DNA of 64,000 bases from Monodelphis domestica (lineage: Eukaryota; Chordata; Mammalia; Didelphimorphia; Didelphidae), in the NCBI RefSeq assembly GCF_027887165.1, contig NC_077230.1, positions 37,771,351 to 37,835,350 on the forward strand. Direction: 5' to 3'. Numbering within the stretch: the stretch's first letter is position 1; every line of letters begins with the position of its first letter. This document shows, one piece after another, positions 39,001-48,000 of the stretch. A program made the translations under genes and the position numbers. The notes beneath the pieces were generated by a model. It worked only from the letters and a program-made list of their open reading frames with translations, did not search any database and had not been told where the DNA came from.

Positions 39001-42000
39001 TTTATATTTTTACCTATAGCGCCAAATTTGATCTTGCCCCTTCTCTAATACATGTGCTGACATAGCACGTATCCTACAAAAAGTGTAACTCCAAACTCTT
39101 TTAACATGTAGCTTTGTCTTTTTTTTCAGAATTGAAATTCATGAAATTTTTATAGTGTGCATCTATTTAAGATCTTTTTTTGTGTCATAGTAGTATGTAT
39201 TTTTGTGTTTTAATAATTATTTCCCTCTCAAATGTTGTATGATTCTAGCAATATCAAAGAATGCAAGCTGTGGAACTTCTTTCATTTTAAAAAACATGAC
39301 AAACAAGTAAAGAATGTGCACAAGTGGGAAGAAATTGATCAAGAGGTAAATTTTCATTATGTTAAATTTATCAAAGATTTAAGTTTGTTTCCCCATTTAA
39401 ATTACTAGAGAGTGAGCTTTCTCTTGAATTAGAAAACTATAATTTACCTTGGATTGAGGAGTTAACATTCTGTCATAATTATTAATCAGTATGCATAGGA
39501 ATAAAATTACCTGAGTAAGGAGCAAAAGTACCATAGCGGCAACTGTTTGGCCTTGAAGTCTCTTTTTTGTTCCCAGAGATCATTCAAGAACCTCTCTCAA
39601 GAAAAGGGAATGATTAAGAACTCTTAAAACATTTGAATTCTCTGTATTTGGATGTTCTAAGGACAAAGGATAATTGATTCAACTTTTGACCTCAGAATAT
39701 TGTTGGCTGAAAATTTTCTAAAATTATGGCACAGAGTATTGAAATACACTTAACCTAGAGAAAAGTGCAAGTTGAATTGTTATGGGCTGATGCAGGTAGG
39801 AAGTGATAACATATTAGGATAATTTTCCCTCCATGAGACAGAAGGGGTCTTTGAAGAGGCTGTACAATATTTAAAAAATAACAGGTAGGTAAAATGGTAA
39901 AAGTTTACCAAGAAATACCACTGTCGGTTGTTGGCAAAATAAGAGGAGAGATTGCATGTGTATGTCTTCATTTACTGTGCCTGTGTTACTGAGCAAAAAA
40001 AAGAACATGAGAGTCACAGATGGGCCAATATGACAATGAAGGAAAATAATAAATGTTGAAGGGGATATGGCAGAATTGGGACACTAATGCATTGCTAGTG
40101 GAGTTGTGAATTAATACAAGCATTCTGGAGGGAAATTTGGAATTATGAGCAAAGGGATTTAAAAGAACACATATCCTTTGATCCAGCAATACCACTGCTG
40201 GGTTTGTACTCCAAAGTGATAATAAGGAAAAATGCGTATAGAAAATATTCATAGCTGAGCTCTTTGTGTGGCAAAAATTGGAAAATGAGGGCATGTTCCT
40301 CAATTAGGGAATGACTAAACAAATTGTGGTATATGTTAGTGATGGAATACTATTGTGTTATAAGGAATGATGACCTACTTGATTTCTATATGAACTGGAA
40401 AGACCTCCATGAACTGAAGCAGAGTGAAATGAGCAGAACCAATCGAATGATATTCACTGAAAGTGAAACATTGTAGAACTATCCAACATAATGAACTTTA
40501 CTACTAGCAGCATACAATAGTCCAGGACATTCCTGAAGGACTTATGAGAAAGAATGCTATCTATATTGAGAGAGAGAACTATAGGAATAGAAATGAAAAA
40601 GAAAAACTTAAGACTTAACACTTAGAACTTGTTTATATGAATATATGATTTGGGGTTTGAGCTCTATGGTAAAAATGAATAATATAAAATTAGATATCAA
40701 GGGATAACATTTGTACAATCCAGTAGAATTGCTTATTGCTTCTGGGAGGGGAAAAGGGAAAGAAAATGAATCATATAAACTTGAAAAAATATTAAAAATA
40801 AAAAAAAGAATATGAGGTATGAGGTCAATTGAGAAAATATCTATTGATCTTCACACACATATTTTTACACATACATAAATAAATAGATACAAATGTACAT
40901 ATGAGTAAGTCCAACTAAAGATTTCACCACCCACCAGACATTAGGAGGTATTTCTGACCTGCCCAATTTTGTTTGTGCTCTAGCTAGCAAGAATACTATT
41001 CTGAATTGCCTCAGATTAGGAATTCTTTGGAATCCTCTAAGGATAGCCCCATCTCTTAATAGATACTGAAAAAGGACCCCCACAACACTGTCTAATGGAG
41101 ATGGGCATATTTTTTTCAATTTTCTTTTACTTATAAAATAATAAATGGCAGTAAAATACAAGCTTTCCTCCAAACCTAAAGGTGACAACATCGAATATAT
41201 TTAACATTTGTAATCATGATGGTCAACTTGCCAAAATCTTGTAAAATAAAAAAGTACGATTTGTTTCCATTTACTTTCTAGAAATATTACCCATCAGTAG
41301 AAATAGACAAAAAACTAGGATGCACTTTAATAGTTCCTGACCAGTTTCTCAACTGATATGGTAACCTCAATTGGAAAGTTATGGATATCAGACACTGGAA
41401 GATGGAATTGGGGACTTGAGGGTTCTTTGCCTTTATAAGAACCATCACTAGATTCTAAAGTTAGCTAACACCTAGCTAATCTAACTTCTAGTCTTAGAAC
41501 CTGATGATGACTCCTCCTCTGCCTCCCATGACCCAGAAACCCCAGCAGCTCCCACCAGGCCAAGTTGCCTCAACTTCCTTCCTGGGTGGATATTGGGTAA
41601 AGTGGCCTGTGTTCCTGGCCAAAGAAGAGACAAAACTACCTGGGTAAAGGTAGATTTTAGTTCAAGTTATTTTGGCCATGGAGAATAACTGAATACACTT
41701 TGGATGTAGATAATTTTCCTCTCATCTTGTCTTAACTTGGAGTAGGTGGAAACATTTAGTATTAATACATTCCCTTACAAAGTCATCACTCCTTAAGTGA
41801 AAATATATCGAGTATTTTGCCTGTTTTAGAATAATGCTATTTTTAAAAAGGCTCCAAAGTATTTTCATTGCAAAAAATAAAGTTTTTTCCTGGTTTACAA
41901 AACTCACTTCAGATCTCTTGTTGTTCTGTGAATTTTTGACATACAGATGAAAGAAAAGGGTGGTGGGGATAAGAAATACAGCAGCCTTGAAAAGCAAAAT

Positions 42001-45000
42001 TTATAAAAAAACGAACTGTGAAATGAGGGATGATTTTGGAACAAATGGTCTCTAAGGCTCCTTTGAGTTTTTGCTGTCTATGGTTATATTAACATATAGC
42101 CATGGAAGCTTTTTAAATATTGTGTCTCTTGACCTCTAGGTATTGGATGATTACTGTCCTTATTCTACTGAAGCCCCTAAAACATTGCCAACAGAGTGGA
42201 CAAATATTGAAGTTGGTAATTGGTTATGGAGCATTGGAATGGAGGAGTATGTTGTAAAATTTTATTGTAAAGGAATAAATGGTGAAAAACTCCTTACACT
42301 GGACAATCGCTCTCTAAAAGTAAGTTCAAGAATTGACTTTATTTTTTACAATCCATTAGACAACATATATATATATATATATATATACATATATATATGT
42401 ATATATATATATAATCACTAATTTTATGGAGAGAGTATATAAAACATAATACAAAAATGGGAAATCCTATATATGATCTATTTGCCAATCTTATGGTTTT
42501 AAGGAAATCATGTTAACCTCCTTTTGAATGTAGTATCAAGGGAGATTTCTTTTTGATTGTGATTTGTTAAATTCCCCCCTCCCCTTTTTAGTATTCCTAA
42601 CATGTGGTCATTTCTTTTTATTTATATTTATTTATTTATTTTTAAAAACCTACCATTCCATCTTGGAATCAATACCCATGTATTAATTCCAAGGAAGAAG
42701 AGGAGTAGGATCTGGGCAAGGAGTGGGTGGTGAGTGACTTGCCGAGGGTCACACTGCTAGCAAGAGTATCAAGAGTATGTGAGGGGGAGCTGGGCAGCTC
42801 AGTGGATTGAAAGCCAGGCCTGTAGATGGGAGATCCTGGGTTCAAATTTGATATCAGACATTTCCCAGCTGTGTGTGACAAGGAAATCACTTTAAAAGAC
42901 TGATATATATTAATTTAAGGTCACCAAGGAATTCAGCTATGTAATTCCTAAATGAAAACTCAAGTCAGCAGTCAACCTTTTATGGAGTTTAATTACAAAC
43001 AGGAGGAAGAAAGATATTAGAGATAGAGAGAGAGGGAGAGAGAAAGGGGAGAGAAGGGAATAGGGCTTAAATTCCTCTTCTGTTTAGGCTGGGCCAAAAG
43101 GCCCAAGCCCCTAGATAGCTGAGGCAAAGAAAAGAGATCAGTCCCTATCACTCACGTGACCAAAATGGAGAAACAGTCTCAGGGGCTTCCACCTCCAGCT
43201 TCCTTCAGAGCTTCTCAGAGCACCATCTCTCAGAGCAAAACCTTTCCAACCAACCCCCCCCTAGTCCTCAGACCCCGCTATCTTTAAGGAAACCATCCAA
43301 GTTCCCTCCCCTCAGTTCTCACATCTACCAATCACTGTCCATGTCTTCCCTGTGCCAATGGTGGCTCTAGCTTAACCCAGGACCGCCCAGAGGTCTGTGG
43401 CTTTGCACATGTCTGTCTGTTGAAGGTCATATTCTCAAATAATTAAATCTTGATCCTTTGCTGCAGCCCTTCCTAAATCCTGTTACCCTGAGTATGGTGG
43501 AGATTGGAATAATTAAATTTTGATCTATGCTGCAGCCCTTCCTAAATCCTGTTAGGACTGAGTAGGGTGGAGATTGTAATTTCCAAGACTTGGTTCTGTC
43601 ATTCCAAGTATCTCTATTGTATCAATTCTAAAATCAATCATGACTCAAGGAACTTCCTGTTCTATGCTTAAGCATAGGTCAAAGCCCTTTCCATTGTTCA
43701 GCAAAAGGTTTCTGTCCTAACGTAATCTTAAGAAGGGAGGAGGAGGAACCTCCCATGCCAATGGGGTTCACATTCCAATAGCCTTTCAGTAAGAAATTTT
43801 CCAAGTATGAAATTTCCCAATGGTGAAATTTCCAACATTTATAAGTCTAGGAAATTTTAAGGTTTACATGTGTGACCATGGGTAAGTCACTTAATGCCCA
43901 TTGCCTAGCCTTTACTGCTCTTCTGCCTTATGACCAATACATAATATTGATTCTAAAGTGGAAGATGAGGGTTTTTTAAAAAAAGAGTGGTTGGGATTCC
44001 GGGTAAACATGGTGGTAGTCTAGAAGCACGACTTCCTCTTCTCAGTACCCACTCATAATAGACTACCTCAAAAGACCAAAAACCCAAATTCATAAGAATA
44101 AAGAGACTCTACAGTAGGGCCCAGCATTAAAGGTATGTGGAATTTGGGTATTTCCACACTATAAGGGGGTGAAAAAGCTCCCTTCAAAATGTGAGCTGAT
44201 CTAACCTCCCCCACTCCACCTATGGAACCAGAGTCAGAGCCAGCTTGCTCCTGAATCAGCGATTGAGTAAGAAGCAGCTCTAGGTCCTTGGGAACTAACT
44301 AAGACCACAAAAGACCTACCCCTGAGAGCAGCTACATGTGAAACCCCAGCAGCCTGAAAAGCACAGACCATGGGTGCTCCTGGGAAGATATCACAGAGAA
44401 GGGAAGCAAACAGCAGAAGCTGCGGAGATTCTGGAGCTTGCCTCGGGCAAAATCCTTGCTCCTTAGCTCCATACACAGAGTTCCTTCCCATCTCACTCAG
44501 ATTTCTGACTAAAATGGGAAGGAAAAACCTCTACAGTGATGATAAATTGTGACCAGGAGCAACAACCTCCCTCCAAGGAAAACAAAAAGAAGTTATTGAC
44601 CCTGGAAAATTTTTACAGAGGAAAAACTCAAGCTACAAAGGAAATACAAGTGGCAGCTTCCACACTAAAGGACCACAAAACCTAGAACATGATAGGTAAG
44701 AGAATTGGGTCTTCAACCAAGGATCACCTATCCATCAAAACTGACTATATACTGGCAGGGGAAAATATGGGCATTCAACAAAATAGAAGATTTCCCTATT
44801 TGTAAAGAAAAAAACAGAACTATAAGTGGAAAGTTTGATATCCAAACACAAGATCAAGAGAAACATGAAATGGTAAATAAGAGAGGGAAAAGTGGAAAAA
44901 AAATTTTATTCAAACTTTCTTTTTTAAGGGCTTAAATTAGATCAAATTATATGTATTAATATATGGGGGAAATGTTATTTGTAACTCTCAAAAATTATAT

Positions 45001-48000
45001 TCAATATCATGGTAATTAGAAGAATCATTCACAGGAAGAGACTGGGGCATTAAGGGGCTATGAGATGATATGCAAAAAAGGGGAGGGAATCAAAGATGAC
45101 ACCAAGAGATACTTCAAGAAATAAAATAAATAGTATAATCTTTATCACACAAAGATACAAATGGGCAGGGGAGGGGAAGAATACTCTTATTAGAAGGAGA
45201 GAAAGAGAATGCTAATAGGTAATATATGAACCTTACTCTCAGTGAAATCCATTCTGAGAGGGAAGAGAATCTAGACCATCTTTAATTCTATCTTATCTGA
45301 CAGGGAATGTGAGAAGGGAAAACTAAGGTGGGTAGGTTGGAGAAAAGTACAAAAAGGGAGGTAAAGAGAGGGGGGAGGGAATGTAACAGACCCTAAAAAA
45401 AAGAAGGGAAGAAAAAGGGAGGGGCCAGAATGGGAAGCATATTAAGGGAGGGGATTAGGGGAATTGATTAAAAGTAAACCACCAGTTTAAAAGGATGTAG
45501 CAAAAGAAGAAAGGACAGAACTAGGAGAGGATATCAAAATGCTGGAGAATACAAAAGTGACAATCCTAACATTGAATGTGAATGGGATGAAATCACCCAT
45601 AAAATGAAAGCAAATAGGAGAGTGGATTAGAATCCAAAATCCTACCATATGTTGTCTACAAGAAACACACCTGAGGCGAGTAGATACTCACAAGGTTAGA
45701 ATCAAAGTTTGGAGCAAAACCTGTTGGGCCTCAAGTGATAGAAAGAAGGCAGGAGTTGCAATCATGATATCTGACAAAGCCAAAGTAAAAATAGATCTGA
45801 TTAAAAGGGATAAGGAAGGTAAATACATCCTGATAAAAGGGAGTATAGACAATGAAGAAATATCACTAATCAACAAGTATGCACCAAATGGTATAGCATC
45901 CAAATTTCCAAAGGAGAAACTAGTGGAATTGAAGGAGGTAATAGAGTGGGAGACCGTAATCTACCACTATCAAATTTAGATAAACCAAATCAAAAAATAA
46001 TAAGAAAGAGATAAAAGATGTGGATGAAATCTTAGAAAAATTAGGGTTAATAGGTCTATGGAGAAAAATAAATAGGTACAAAAAGGAATACATCTCCTTT
46101 TCAGAAGCACATGGTACATTCACAAAGATTGACCATATACTAGATTATGAAAACATGGCAAACAAAAGCAGAAAAGCAGAAATAATAAATGCAAACTTTT
46201 CAGATCATAATGCAATAAAAATAATGATCAGTAAAGGTATGTGGAGAGCCAAATCAAAAATTATTTGGAAATTACATAATATGATTCTCCAAAATTGGCT
46301 AGAGAACAAATCATCAAAACATTAATTTCATTGAAGAAAATGACAATGATGAGATATCCTTTCAAAATCTATGGGATGCAGCCAAAGCAGGATTCAGGGG
46401 GAAATTTATATCTTTGAGTTCATATATTAACAAATTAAGGAGGGTAGAGGTCAATGAATTGGACGTGCAAATCAAAAAACTTGAAAGTGAACAAATTAAA
46501 AATCCCTAGAAGAAAACTAAATTAGAGATCCTAAAAATTAAGGGAGAAATAAATAAAAGTGAAAGTGAAAGAACTATTGTACTAATGTAAAACTAAAAGC
46601 TGGTATTTTGAAAAAAAAAACAAACAAAATAGACAAACTCTACTGGTCAATCTAATAAAAAAAAAGGAAAGAAGAAAAACAAGGTAATAGTGGAGATGAA
46701 AAGGGAGACCACACCTCCAGTGAAGAGGAAATGAAGGCAATCATTAAAAACTCTATTGCCCAATTATATGCCAAAAAATATGCTAATCTAGGTGATATAG
46801 ATGAATGTTTACAAAAATATAAATTGCCTAGATTAACATAAGAAGAAATAGAATTCTTAAATAATCCCATATCAGAAAAAGAAATTGAACAAGCCATCAA
46901 AGATCTCCTTAAGAAAAACATCCCTAGGGCCTGATGAATTAACAAGGAAATTCTATCAAACATCAAAGAAAAGCTCAAAGTTCATTTGGAGAAGAATAAA
47001 AGATCAAGGATATCCAGGGAAATAATGAAAAAGAAACGCAAAGGAAGGTGGCCTTTGTAGTACCAGATCTCAAACTATACTATAAAGCAGTGGTCATCAA
47101 AACAATTTGGTAATGGCTAAGAGGCAGAAAGGAGGATCAGTGGAATAGACTTGGGATAAGTGACCTCAGCAAGATAGTGTATGGCAAGCCCAAACATCAT
47201 AGCTTTTGGGACAAAATGTAAAATAAATAATTTTGATTCCATCAAATTAAAAAAGTTTTGTACAAACAAAACCAATGCAACCAAAATTAGAAGGGAAGTA
47301 ACAAATTGGGAAACAATCTTCATAACAAAATCTCTGACAAAGGTCTAATTACTCAAATTGACAAAGAACTAAATCAATTGTCCAAAAAATCAAGCCATTC
47401 TATAATTAATAAATGAGCAAGGGACATGAATAGGCAATTTTCAGTCAAAGGAATCAAAACTATTAATAAGCACATGAAACAGTGTTCTAAATCTCTAATA
47501 ATCAGAGAAATGCAAATCAAAACAACTCATCTCATACTTGGAAGATTGGCTAACATGACAGCAAAAGAAAGTAATGAATGATGGGGAGAAGGAGGTGTGG
47601 AAAAGTTGGGATATTTGCATTGCTGGTAGACTTGTGAATTGATCCAACCATTCTGGAGGGCCATTTGGAACTACGCACAATAGGGGCTAAAAGACTGTCT
47701 GCCCTTTGATCCAGCCATAACACTGCTGGGTTTGTACCTCAAAGAGATAATAAGGAAAAACACATGTACACGAATATTCATAGCTGCACTCTTTTTGGTG
47801 GCAAAAAATTGGAAAATGAGGGGATGCCCTTCAATTGGGGAATGGCTGAACAAATTATGGTATATGTTGGTGATGGAATTACTATTGTGCTCAAAGGAAT
47901 AATAAAATAGAGGAATTCCATGGGAACTGGAACAGCTTCCAAGAAGTAATGCAGAGTGAAAGGAGCAGAACCAGGAGAAAATTGTACATAGAGACTGATA

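Noticed and set aside
45541-46325. Endonuclease-like frames at 45.5-46.3 kb as a host nuclease
   Set aside because: The text matches L1 ORF2 endonuclease and lies within an L1 with target duplications at both ends.
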